This document shows, piece after piece, positions 29,729 to 38,151 of a stretch of DNA of 64,000 bases (its first letter is position 1; each line of letters opens with the position of its first letter). The stretch covers positions 1 through 64,000 of the forward strand of contig JAETTM010000016.1 of assembly GCA_021769135.1 (NCBI GenBank). The letters are read 5' to 3'. Made by a program: the position numbers and the translations under genes. This stretch comes from Lachnospiraceae bacterium. GTDB lineage: Bacteria; Bacillota; Clostridia; Lachnospirales; Lachnospiraceae. The notes under the pieces are model-generated. The model was not told where the DNA came from and ran no database searches. It was given only the letters and a program-made list of their open reading frames with translations.

Positions 29729-30202
29729 ATGAACAAAACCAACACATTGTCAAATGACCAAAACTACAAAGAAAAATCAAAAAACAGGCATCTCATCCGG
29801 GCTCTGTCTGTCATAGTCCTCATCTTGGCAATCGTGACGGCATCCGTTCCGGGCATCCTGGCCATTATGCGGCGCGCCGATGCACAGGTGGCGCTGGGGA
29901 ATGCAAAATCCCTCCGCCTGGCGCTGCAAGTGGCCTCTACGGAAGCCTATGCTGCAGGACATCCCTTTGGCGATGCTGCCCAAATCGGGGGCATTGCCGA
30001 AGAATCCTGGAGGAAGGTCATTACGGACAGCAAGATACCCGGGGATTTCTGGGTGCTGCAGACGGATGAAAGCGGCTATGAAGTGCTCCGTTTTCTCTAT
30101 CAGGAAGGGAACTTTACAGTAAGCTATACAAAGGAACCGCTGGTTTATGAGGTATGCTACGGGCAGACCTACATAAAGACGGAACAAAGCGCCGTTTATT
30201 GA
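29729..30202 (+). CDS. Pilin-like protein lacking the canonical G|FTLxE cleavage motif
   Basis: RHLIRALSVIVLILAIVTASVPGILAIMRRADAQVALGNAKSLRLALQ: pilin-like hydrophobic helix without the canonical Gly(-1)/Glu(+5); sits between the major pilin and pilD. Confidence 0.6.
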   Translation: MNKTNTLSNDQNYKEKSKNRHLIRALSVIVLILAIVTASVPGILAIMRRADAQVALGNAKSLRLALQVASTEAYAAGHPFGDAAQIGGIAEESWRKVITDSKIPGDFWVLQTDESGYEVLRFLYQEGNFTVSYTKEPLVYEVCYGQTYIKTEQSAVY

Positions 30203-30250
30203 AACAGGGAGTGTGCCCCTGTAGAAGAACGGCCGACAGAAAGGAAGAAA

Positions 30251-31033
30251 ATGATTGCAGTGCTGAATGGAATCCTATGGCTGCTCCGGTTTGCCATAGG
30301 GGCCTGCGTATTCAGCTTCTTCAATGTGGTCATCTACCGTCTCCCCAAAGAGGAGAGCGTAGTCCACGGGCGCAGCCATTGCATGAGCTGCGGGAGAACA
30401 CTTACGGCAGGGGAATTGATTCCCTGTGTCAGCTACCTGATACAGGGGAAAAAATGCCGCGGATGCGGTGAAAAGATTTCAGGAAGATATTTTAAAGTAG
30501 AACTGGCAGGCGGCCTCGCTTTTGCCTGCTGCGGTGCATATTTTGGATGTGGGGAGTACGGGCTGTTATCCCTTCGTGGGCTTATAGCCTTCGCATATCT
30601 GGGCATCCTCACCATCATAGCTCTTATAGATTGGGATACAAGGGTCATTTATGACCGTTTTCATATACTTATTTTGCTTCTGGGCATCGCCGCCCTATGG
30701 CTTTTCCCGGAGCATTCCGTAACTGAGCGCCTCATCGGCGCGGCTGCGGTATCGCTGCCCATGCTCCTTATCGCTATGGCGATAGAAGGCGCTTTTGGTG
30801 GGGGGGATATCAAACTGATGGCCGTAAGCGGCTTCCTCCTTGGTTGGCGCAGCATCCTCATCGCCATGTTCCTTGGCCTGCTTTTCGGCAGTGTCTACGC
30901 TATAGGAATGATGGCCGCGAAAAAATTAACCCGGAAAGACCACTTCGCCTTCGGCCCCTTCCTGGCCCTGGGCCTGGCTGTCGCCCTCTTTTACGGCGAT
31001 GCTATAGCCAACTGGTATCTTTCGCTATTATAA
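30251..31033 (+). CDS. pilD: Prepilin peptidase (A24 family)
   Basis: SFFNVVIYRLPKEE...HCMSCGRTL...GKKCRGCGEKIS; IDWDTRVIYDR and GGGDIKLMAVSG aspartyl motifs. Confidence 0.93.
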   Translation: MIAVLNGILWLLRFAIGACVFSFFNVVIYRLPKEESVVHGRSHCMSCGRTLTAGELIPCVSYLIQGKKCRGCGEKISGRYFKVELAGGLAFACCGAYFGCGEYGLLSLRGLIAFAYLGILTIIALIDWDTRVIYDRFHILILLLGIAALWLFPEHSVTERLIGAAAVSLPMLLIAMAIEGAFGGGDIKLMAVSGFLLGWRSILIAMFLGLLFGSVYAIGMMAAKKLTRKDHFAFGPFLALGLAVALFYGDAIANWYLSLL

Positions 31034-31061
31034 TATGAAAAGCAATGAAAGGAGCAAACCA

Positions 31062-32261
31062 ATGCCAAATTTCCGCTATACAGCCAAAAGCATGGAAGGC
31101 AAAATCCAGAAGGGAACGATGGAAGCGGCAGGGGAGAGCGCCCTCCAGCAGATGCTGAAGGAGCAGGGCCTCTACCTTATCGAAGCCAAAGACGCCGTTT
31201 CTGCGAAAAAACATAAAAAACTTACTGCCAGACAGCTTTCTGAGTTTTCCAAGGAACTGTCCACCCTTCTTGCTTCCGGTGTCAGCATCGTCCGCGCGTT
31301 GGAAATCATCGCGGAGGAGGAAGGGATTTCGCCGGTAACCAAAGCCCTTTATCTGGATATCCTGGCGGAACTGAAACGGGGGCTTAGCCTGTCAGAGGCC
31401 ATGGAGCAGAGACAATGTTTCCCGGAACTTATGCTGGGGATGATTCGTTCCGGGGAAGGGAGCGGCAACATCGATGCTGTCATGAACCGTCTGGCCCTGC
31501 ATTATGAAAGGGAAAACCGGTTAAGGCAGCAGGTGCATTCGGCTATGACCTATCCAATGGTGCTGCTGGTGATGAGCATCCTGGTGGTGATTTTAATCGT
31601 GACCTTTATCCTGCCCCAGTTCGAAGAGCTTTTTGCGGAAATGGAAAGCCTTCCTGTGGTGACGGAAATATTGATGGGGATATCCGATTTCCTTGTGCAG
31701 CAATGGTACGTGGCGCTGTTAGCGGTATTTCTTTTGTTTATTATCCTGCGGACAGTGGGCAAGATTTATAAAGTGCGGCGCACTATCGATTATATTAAAG
31801 TACATATGCCGGTGGCGGGCAAGCTGAACAAGGTGATTTATACAGCCCGTTTTTCCAGGACACTAAGCAGCCTTTATTCCAGCGGCATGCCTATCGCACA
31901 GGCCCTGCAGACGGCGGGGGGAACGGTAGGCAACATCTATGTGGAAGAGCAGTTCGACAAAGTGATTGCTATGGTCCGCAGCGGTATCCCTTTATCCCAG
32001 GCGCTGCGGGAAGTGGATGGTTTTCTGCGCAAGCTTTCCAGCACTATCCTGGTCGGGGAAGAAAGCGGTCGTCTGGACATCATGCTGGACTCCATCGCCA
32101 TGACCATGGAAGAAGAAGCGGAAGCGGCCACCAAACGTTTAGTAACATTGCTGGAGCCCATACTTATCTGTATTATGGCGCTGGTGGTAGGCTTTATCAT
32201 CATAGCCGTTATGCTGCCGATTTACGAGTCTTATGGAGCGATTGAAGGCTCGGCATATTAG
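31062..32261 (+). CDS. pilC: Type II secretion/type IV pilus inner-membrane platform protein PilC
   Basis: MPNFRYTAKSMEGKIQKGTMEA...; ELSTLLASGVSIVRALEI; MIRSGEGSGNIDAVM; internal ATG behind GAAAGGAG. Confidence 0.93.
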   Translation: MPNFRYTAKSMEGKIQKGTMEAAGESALQQMLKEQGLYLIEAKDAVSAKKHKKLTARQLSEFSKELSTLLASGVSIVRALEIIAEEEGISPVTKALYLDILAELKRGLSLSEAMEQRQCFPELMLGMIRSGEGSGNIDAVMNRLALHYERENRLRQQVHSAMTYPMVLLVMSILVVILIVTFILPQFEELFAEMESLPVVTEILMGISDFLVQQWYVALLAVFLLFIILRTVGKIYKVRRTIDYIKVHMPVAGKLNKVIYTARFSRTLSSLYSSGMPIAQALQTAGGTVGNIYVEEQFDKVIAMVRSGIPLSQALREVDGFLRKLSSTILVGEESGRLDIMLDSIAMTMEEEAEAATKRLVTLLEPILICIMALVVGFIIIAVMLPIYESYGAIEGSAY

Positions 32262-32280
32262 ACAATATAAATAGTAAGGA

Positions 32281-32545
32281 ACTGGAATAAATACTGGAAA
32301 CAGCAAGTGCCCGGTAAGAGCCCCAGAGAATTTCATGGCTGCAAAGCAGACAGGAAATTGCTCTGCGTGGAGTTGGCGCTGGAAGGGCACTTGCGGAACT
32401 GGAATACTGAAAACAGCAGATATCCGGACAGCACCTCAGAAAATTTACGGATGCGAAAGCAGCCGGGAATTTTCTGCATATGAAAAGAGTTTAGGTGCTG
32501 GAAGGATATCTGCGGAACTGGAATAAATACTGGAATAGGAGAAGA
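32281..32545 (+). repeat. Two tandem copies (A, B) of a structured intergenic repeat ahead of pilMN
   Basis: Copy A stem 32303-32312/32385-32394 (GCAAGTGCCC/GGGCACTTGC); copy B stem 32416-32425/32504-32513 (GCAGATATCC/GGATATCTGC); each followed by GGAACTGGAATA. Confidence 0.8.
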
Positions 32546-32548
32546 AGT

Positions 32549-34186
32549 ATGAATCAGACAGTCATTGTTTTTTCAGAAGATTGTATATTGGCGGCATCGG
32601 GCAGGGAAGGGAAATATCCGGCCCTTTCCGGCGTAAAGAAAATCGGGCTGCAGATGCAGGGGGATTCCTTCGAGCGGTGGGGGCAGGCATTAAAAGAACT
32701 TCCCCGGGAATGGAAAGCAGGGCAGGCCCATCTGGTGCTCCCTGTAAGCATGTGCTCATCCAGGGTGTTGAAGCTGCCCTATGCGAAAGGAAAGCAGCTG
32801 GCGGATATGGCATCCAAAGAGATGGCGGACAGCTTCCGGAACGAAGTGGCCGATTACTCCATCGTTTCGGAAGATAAGAAAAATGGGGTGGATATTTGCG
32901 TAGGCGGCGTGGATTCCGGACAGCTGGACAGCTTTTGTTCTATTTGCGCGGATGTAGGCATTGCCGTTGGAAGCATGAGCATCCCTATGGAGGGTTATCT
33001 GCATATTTTGCAGCAGCTGGATAGTTATTATAACCGCACGGCCATCTACCTTTTCTTTGAAGAAGGAAGCATGATGAGCGTGCTCTGCCAGGATGGCCGC
33101 TACCTTTATTCCGGGCGCAGCCGCCTGTTCAGCGAGCCGGGAACTTTGGATTTCGGAACGGAAATCGTCCGCAGCGTTTCCGGTATCCTTCAATTTTACG
33201 CATCGGAAAAAAGGGAAAATCCCATTACGGATGTTTACTATGTGGGCTGCCCGGCCGGGGATTTTGAAGTGAGCGTGGAAGGCATAGAGAACATGAACCT
33301 GAAAACCGCCCCTATGGCGGTGAGCGAGAAAATTTCCGTTCCCCCGGGCCAGAAGGCGGCGGACTGGATTCCCTGTATCGGCGCTATGATGAAAAACAGC
33401 AGGGCGGAAAAAAGGATTGACCTTTACCGGGCGAATAAGAAGTTTTCCGAAAAAGGGGAAAAACAGCAGGGAATCGGAAAGCATCTGCTGTTTCCGGCGG
33501 CGGTATTTATCCTGTGCATGATTCCTACGATTATATTTTTCATATTAAATAGAATCACATTAAATGAAATCCAGAAGAAGCAGGAATGGATAGCATCCGA
33601 AGAAGTGCAGAGCCAATATAACCAGGCGATGGATTTGGGGCGGCAGCTGGCGGATATCGAGAGCAGTATTGCGGCGGTGGAACTGACCAGCCAGAATTTA
33701 TCCGTCTATCCGGAACTTTCCAATGATATTCTCCGCCAGATTGAAAATGCGGGAGGGGCGGGAATCGAGTGCCGGATTACCGGTTACGATGCCTCCACCG
33801 GGGTGCTCACCTTCCAGGCTGAAAGCCGGAAAGTCATTGACGTGCCGGACTATATATTGAAATTGAAGGACAGCGGACTATTCCATACGGTAAACTATAC
33901 CGGATACGATTACGATAATGAGTGGTATACCCTTTCCCTTTCCTGTGCGATGGAAGGGAAGATTTCCAAGCAGGCCCAGGAACAGGGGATTACCTGGGAG
34001 ACGAAGGAAACTCAGGGCGGAACCCAGGGGGCGGACGAGGCCCAGACGCAGGCGGGGCAGGAAGCCGGAAGCCAGGACGGGGCAGCTGTCCAGGAAGCAG
34101 ACGGGAGCCAGGATGGTGGAATAGCTGAGGAAGCTGGCGGAAGCCAGGATGCGGAAGGTCAGCTGCCGGAAGGAGGTACACAATGA
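32549..34186 (+). CDS. PilM-PilN fusion protein (actin-like PilM domain + TM + PilN-like domain)
   Basis: MNQTVIVFSEDCILAAS... PilM-like N-half; TM HLLFPAAVFILCMIPTIIFFILN, then PilN-like LNEIQKKQEWIASEEVQ...; position between pilC and pilO-like gene. Confidence 0.7.
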   Translation: MNQTVIVFSEDCILAASGREGKYPALSGVKKIGLQMQGDSFERWGQALKELPREWKAGQAHLVLPVSMCSSRVLKLPYAKGKQLADMASKEMADSFRNEVADYSIVSEDKKNGVDICVGGVDSGQLDSFCSICADVGIAVGSMSIPMEGYLHILQQLDSYYNRTAIYLFFEEGSMMSVLCQDGRYLYSGRSRLFSEPGTLDFGTEIVRSVSGILQFYASEKRENPITDVYYVGCPAGDFEVSVEGIENMNLKTAPMAVSEKISVPPGQKAADWIPCIGAMMKNSRAEKRIDLYRANKKFSEKGEKQQGIGKHLLFPAAVFILCMIPTIIFFILNRITLNEIQKKQEWIASEEVQSQYNQAMDLGRQLADIESSIAAVELTSQNLSVYPELSNDILRQIENAGGAGIECRITGYDASTGVLTFQAESRKVIDVPDYILKLKDSGLFHTVNYTGYDYDNEWYTLSLSCAMEGKISKQAQEQGITWETKETQGGTQGADEAQTQAGQEAGSQDGAAVQEADGSQDGGIAEEAGGSQDAEGQLPEGGTQ

Positions 34187-34797
34187 GACTGGAATTAACG
34201 GAAAATGATATTTTATTGCTGAAGCTGGCGGGCAGCATCCTGATTGCGTTTCTTGTAATCCGGTTTCTGCTGATGCCTGGGATTGAACATTTTCAGGAAA
34301 ACTGCATACAAAGGGATGAACTGACGGAAACGGCGGAGACGATGCAGGCCGCTATTGATGGAATCCCTGTATTAAAGCAGGAAATAGAGAACAGCCAAAA
34401 GGAATTGGAAGAAGTATCCTCCGTTTATTATGAACATATGGAAAACCATCAGGTGGACGAACTGCTGACAGGGCTGGCCTTAAAACATGGCCTTTTTCCC
34501 GTATCCCTTTCCATAACAGAGGCGGCTCCGAAAATCCCGGACGCTTATCTGTACGGCGTAACGGCAGGAAGCGGAAAAGCCCCTTCGGCCCACTACATAC
34601 AGACTGCGGCAGGAAATATGGTGCTTCGCGGGGAGGAAGCCCAATTTTTCGGCTTCCTGGATGATGTGGAAACCAACTACCCTGCGCTTCGTCTATGCAG
34701 CCTGAAAATGGACGAACAAATATATTTCGATCAGGACTGGAACGTCATTGACCAGCCCGACATGAGCTGCGGACTGGAAATATACATGCACGAATAA
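34183..34797 (+). CDS. PilO-like pilus assembly protein
   Basis: ATGA overlap with the previous stop; N-terminal TM; coiled coil; position after PilMN. Confidence 0.6.
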   Translation: MRLELTENDILLLKLAGSILIAFLVIRFLLMPGIEHFQENCIQRDELTETAETMQAAIDGIPVLKQEIENSQKELEEVSSVYYEHMENHQVDELLTGLALKHGLFPVSLSITEAAPKIPDAYLYGVTAGSGKAPSAHYIQTAAGNMVLRGEEAQFFGFLDDVETNYPALRLCSLKMDEQIYFDQDWNVIDQPDMSCGLEIYMHE

Positions 34798-34811
34798 TTA
34801 TGTGATGAGAA

Positions 34812-34960
34812 AAGGGCACTGGAAGGACACTTACGGAACTGGAAAAACAGTAAGTGGCCGTACAGTGCCCCCAGAGGATTTTCGGACGGCAACGTCCGGA
34901 AATAGCTCTGCGAGAAAGGGCACTGGAAGGACACTTACGGAACTGGAATAGAAGGAGGTT
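34812..34960 (+). repeat. Copy C of structured intergenic repeat (plus a partial 3' copy) ahead of pilB
   Basis: Partial AAGGGCACTGGAAGGACACTTACGGAACTGG from 34812; full copy stem 34850-34859/34929-34938; second stem CAGTGCCC/GGGCACTG (34863-34870/34918-34925); apical CGGACG-GCAA-CGTCCG (34883-34898). Confidence 0.8.
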
Positions 34961-34964
34961 TATT

Positions 34965-36641
34965 TTGAGGACGAATCTGAGGATTGGGGAAATACTGGCG
35001 GAAAGAGGATATGTGGATGCCCGGCAAATGGAAGAGGCGCTGGCCTACCAGAAAGAGCATCGCGATAAACGTGTGGGCCAGATTTTGATAGAACTGAAAT
35101 TTGTAACGGAGCAGCAGGTGCTGGAAGCATTGGCCAGCAGGCTGGAACTGGAGATTGTGGATGTAGCATCCCAGCAGGTGGATTTAGAAGCGGTGGCCAT
35201 GATAGATAAGGAATTGGCGGAGAAAAACCTTTTCCTCCCCTTAAATGTGAAAAACCGCACCATGCTTTTAGTGACCAATGACCCTCTGAACTATTTTGCT
35301 TTGGAAGAGGTGCGCCAGCAGACGGGCTGCTATCTGCAGATTTTGCTCAGCGAGGAAAAACCTCTGCGGCAGGCCATTTCCTACTATTTTGCGGAAGTGG
35401 GCGCCAGACAGGCGGCAACCAAGGCCAATGCCGGGTTCGTAGTGGACGAATTGGACGATTTTGACCTGACGGAGCTGGAAAATGTGGACGAAGAGGCTCC
35501 TATCATCAATCTGCTCAACAGCCTGGTGGAAAGGGCCATCAAAAGCAGTGCCAGCGATATCCATATCGAACCTTTCGACCGGGAAACCAAAGTCAGGATG
35601 AGGATTGACGGCGTAATCCTGGAATATGTCTCCCTGCAAAGAAATGTGCACCAGCCGCTGATTGCCCGCATTAAAATCATGGCGAACCTGGATATAGCGG
35701 AAAAAAGGATACCCCAGGACGGACATTTCCGGGTGAGGACGGAAAACGGCCATGTGAATATCCGTGTATCCATTATGCCTACTGTATTCGGGGAAAAAGC
35801 AGTGCTTCGTCTGCTTACTTCTTCCGGCCAGCTGGACCATGCGGAGCAGTTCGGCATGGAAGATGAAAGCTATCAGCAGTTTTTGCCTCTGTTAAACTGC
35901 CCTAACGGGATAATTTATATCACAGGCCCTACCGGAAGCGGAAAGTCCACAACATTATATATGATATTGGAATACCTTTCCCATAGGATGTTAAACATTT
36001 CCACCATCGAAGACCCGGTGGAAAAAAATGTGCCGGGTATTAACCAGACCCAGGTGAATCCGGTGGCCGGCCTTACTTTTGAAGCCGGGCTTCGGGCTCT
36101 GCTGCGTCAGGATCCGGATATCATTATGGTAGGGGAGACAAGGGATGGCGAGACTGCCGAGATTTCCGTCCGCGCGGCCATTACCGGCCATGTGGTGCTA
36201 AGTACCCTCCATACCAACGATGCGGCATCCAGTATTGTCCGCCTGGGGGATATGGGTGTGGAGAATTACCTGATTGCCAACTCTTTGGTGGGCATGGTGG
36301 CACAGCGTCTGATGAGGAAGGTTTGCCCCAACTGCAGCCAGGAAATGGAGACCACTCCGGAAGAGCGGAAACTGTTGGGCGAGGATGTAAAGAAAATCCG
36401 GCGGGGCAGAGGCTGCATCCAATGCAACAATACGGGCTACAGAGGCCGTACCGCCATCCATGAAATAATAAGCGTGGATGCTAATGTACGGCATATGATT
36501 AGCGAGAGGGCTTCTATGGATGAAGTGGTGGCTTATGCCCGGAAATATCAGAATATGCATACCCTGAAAGAGAATGGTTTAAAATTGGTCAAGGCAGGAA
36601 TCAGCACTCCGGAGGAACTGCTGAAGATTGCGTATGAATAA
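34965..36641 (+). CDS. pilB: Type IV pilus extension ATPase PilB (N-terminal MshEN-like domain)
   Basis: TTG start behind GAAGGAGG; RIGEILAERGYVDARQMEEALAYQKEH; Walker A GPTGSGKSTTLY; tetra-Cys CPNCSQ...CIQCNNTGYRGR. Confidence 0.94.
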   Translation: MRTNLRIGEILAERGYVDARQMEEALAYQKEHRDKRVGQILIELKFVTEQQVLEALASRLELEIVDVASQQVDLEAVAMIDKELAEKNLFLPLNVKNRTMLLVTNDPLNYFALEEVRQQTGCYLQILLSEEKPLRQAISYYFAEVGARQAATKANAGFVVDELDDFDLTELENVDEEAPIINLLNSLVERAIKSSASDIHIEPFDRETKVRMRIDGVILEYVSLQRNVHQPLIARIKIMANLDIAEKRIPQDGHFRVRTENGHVNIRVSIMPTVFGEKAVLRLLTSSGQLDHAEQFGMEDESYQQFLPLLNCPNGIIYITGPTGSGKSTTLYMILEYLSHRMLNISTIEDPVEKNVPGINQTQVNPVAGLTFEAGLRALLRQDPDIIMVGETRDGETAEISVRAAITGHVVLSTLHTNDAASSIVRLGDMGVENYLIANSLVGMVAQRLMRKVCPNCSQEMETTPEERKLLGEDVKKIRRGRGCIQCNNTGYRGRTAIHEIISVDANVRHMISERASMDEVVAYARKYQNMHTLKENGLKLVKAGISTPEELLKIAYE

Positions 36642-36695
36642 AAAGTGAACGATGCCGGGTTCAATAGCCCTGATTGCGGAATCCGCATAAAACTG

Positions 36696-36760
36696 ATATG
36701 CTCCCCTTATAGTACAGGCAAAACAATAGAACTGCCGCTATAAAGGGAGCATATTTTTAT
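36696..36760 (+). terminator. Inverted repeat followed by T-rich tract after pilB (terminator, or possibly fused IS-end remnants)
   Basis: ATATGCTCCCcTTATAG...CTATAAaGGGAGCATAT then TTTTAT. Confidence 0.55.
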
Positions 36761-36965
36761 CCGCTGCTTGTAATTGATAATGTAGTATGATAGAATGAAT
36801 TTAAGCAAAGATGTAAATAAATCTAAGAATCTAAAAGTTTCTTATACGGATGCCTGTTCAGGCCCGTATCTTAGCAGAGGAATCTGCAAAACTCCTTGCT
36901 TATTACAACTAAATTATGCAGGGAGGAAATAATGCCTCTCTGTACAACGAAAGAGAGGTAGCAGT

Positions 36966-37946
36966 ATGCAGAAGAAAACGGCAAAAGGAATGGCGGGGAA
37001 AAATGCCCTGCAGAAGAAAACGGCAGAAGGAATGGCAGGGAAAAATGCTCTGCAAAGAAATACGGCGGATGGTGCCATGCAAAGGAAGCCAGGGCTTGAT
37101 GCCTTGCAAGGGGTATTCCCGGAAGATTACCAATCCAATCTAAGCGACTTCGCCCTGTTCTTATCCGTCATGAAGGTGAAGGAAGCCTATGAGGACGTGC
37201 TAAGCATTATCCTGGATGAGTGGAACCTGAAACTGAAAGAGGTAAAAGTAGAGCAAGTGGTGCTGAACAAACAAGGGAAAAGGGCGATACGCCTGGATGC
37301 CTGGGCATTGGACTGGAGAAGACGCCAGTTCGACATGGAAATGCAGAATGACATGGACAGCGATAACATCAGGAAAAGGGCGAGGTTTTACCAAGGGCTA
37401 ATCGATGCGCCCATTTTAAAATCGGGGAAAAAAACCCGTTACCGGCATTTGCCATCGACGATTATTATTTTTATTACACAGGAAGATATTTTCGGGAAAG
37501 ACCGCGCGAATTATACTTTCAGCGAACAGTGCGAGGAAGTGCCGGGGCTTTCGCTGGAGGACGGAACAAAGAAGATGTTTCTGAACATGTCAAGCAAAAA
37601 CGGAAGGCCGGAATTAGTGAGCCTGCTGCAGTATATGAAAAATACAAATCTGGATAATCCTGATATTATAGTAAAGGACAGACGCATCCGGGAATTACAT
37701 AAAATAGTGGAGGAAGTCAGGCAGTCCGAGGAATGGGAGGATGTAAGGATGAATATTCTTGAAATTGGGATAGAACACGGGATAAGTCAAGGAATAAGTC
37801 AGGGAATAGATTTAGGAAAAGCAGAAAGTATGGTTAAGGATGTGGAACTGATTATGAAAAATCTTGGCTTAGGTTTGGAGGAAGCATGCAGGGGGATAGA
37901 AATTACAGTGGAGGAATATTATGCGGCGAAAAAACTTATGAACTGA
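36966..37946 (+). CDS. Rpn-family recombination-promoting nuclease / PD-(D/E)XK putative transposase
   Basis: KRAIRLDAWALDWRRRQFDMEMQN...RARFYQGLID core, typical of the family; N-terminal 14-aa tandem repeats. Confidence 0.8.
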   Translation: MQKKTAKGMAGKNALQKKTAEGMAGKNALQRNTADGAMQRKPGLDALQGVFPEDYQSNLSDFALFLSVMKVKEAYEDVLSIILDEWNLKLKEVKVEQVVLNKQGKRAIRLDAWALDWRRRQFDMEMQNDMDSDNIRKRARFYQGLIDAPILKSGKKTRYRHLPSTIIIFITQEDIFGKDRANYTFSEQCEEVPGLSLEDGTKKMFLNMSSKNGRPELVSLLQYMKNTNLDNPDIIVKDRRIRELHKIVEEVRQSEEWEDVRMNILEIGIEHGISQGISQGIDLGKAESMVKDVELIMKNLGLGLEEACRGIEITVEEYYAAKKLMN

Positions 37947-38151
37947 ATGGAGTGCAGATATTTATAAGCTTCGGATAGGCTTGTCATTTGCTACATTTTC
38001 GGTCTGGGCTGTAAAGACAATTTGAAAACTGCCAGGGGAAAAGGATTCCATTTTTTGGTTAATTATGGTACAATTTTTAAGAAAGAATATAGGATTAACC
38101 ATTAAAGATTTAAAGAAATTGTAAAGAATATAAAGAAAGAAGGACTGGAAA

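Noticed and set aside
32335-32526. Small ORF within the tandem structured repeats
   Set aside because: Consists of the repeat sequence itself; similar read-through fragments (…AELE, LEGYLRNWNK) appear at the other repeat copies and at gene N-termini, best explained as non-coding RNA/RBS region.
32281-34960. Integron attC sites as explanation for the paired-stem repeats
   Set aside because: No core GTTRRRY/RYYYAAC sites, no integron integrase or cassette array, and the elements sit upstream of chromosomal operon genes with SD continuity.
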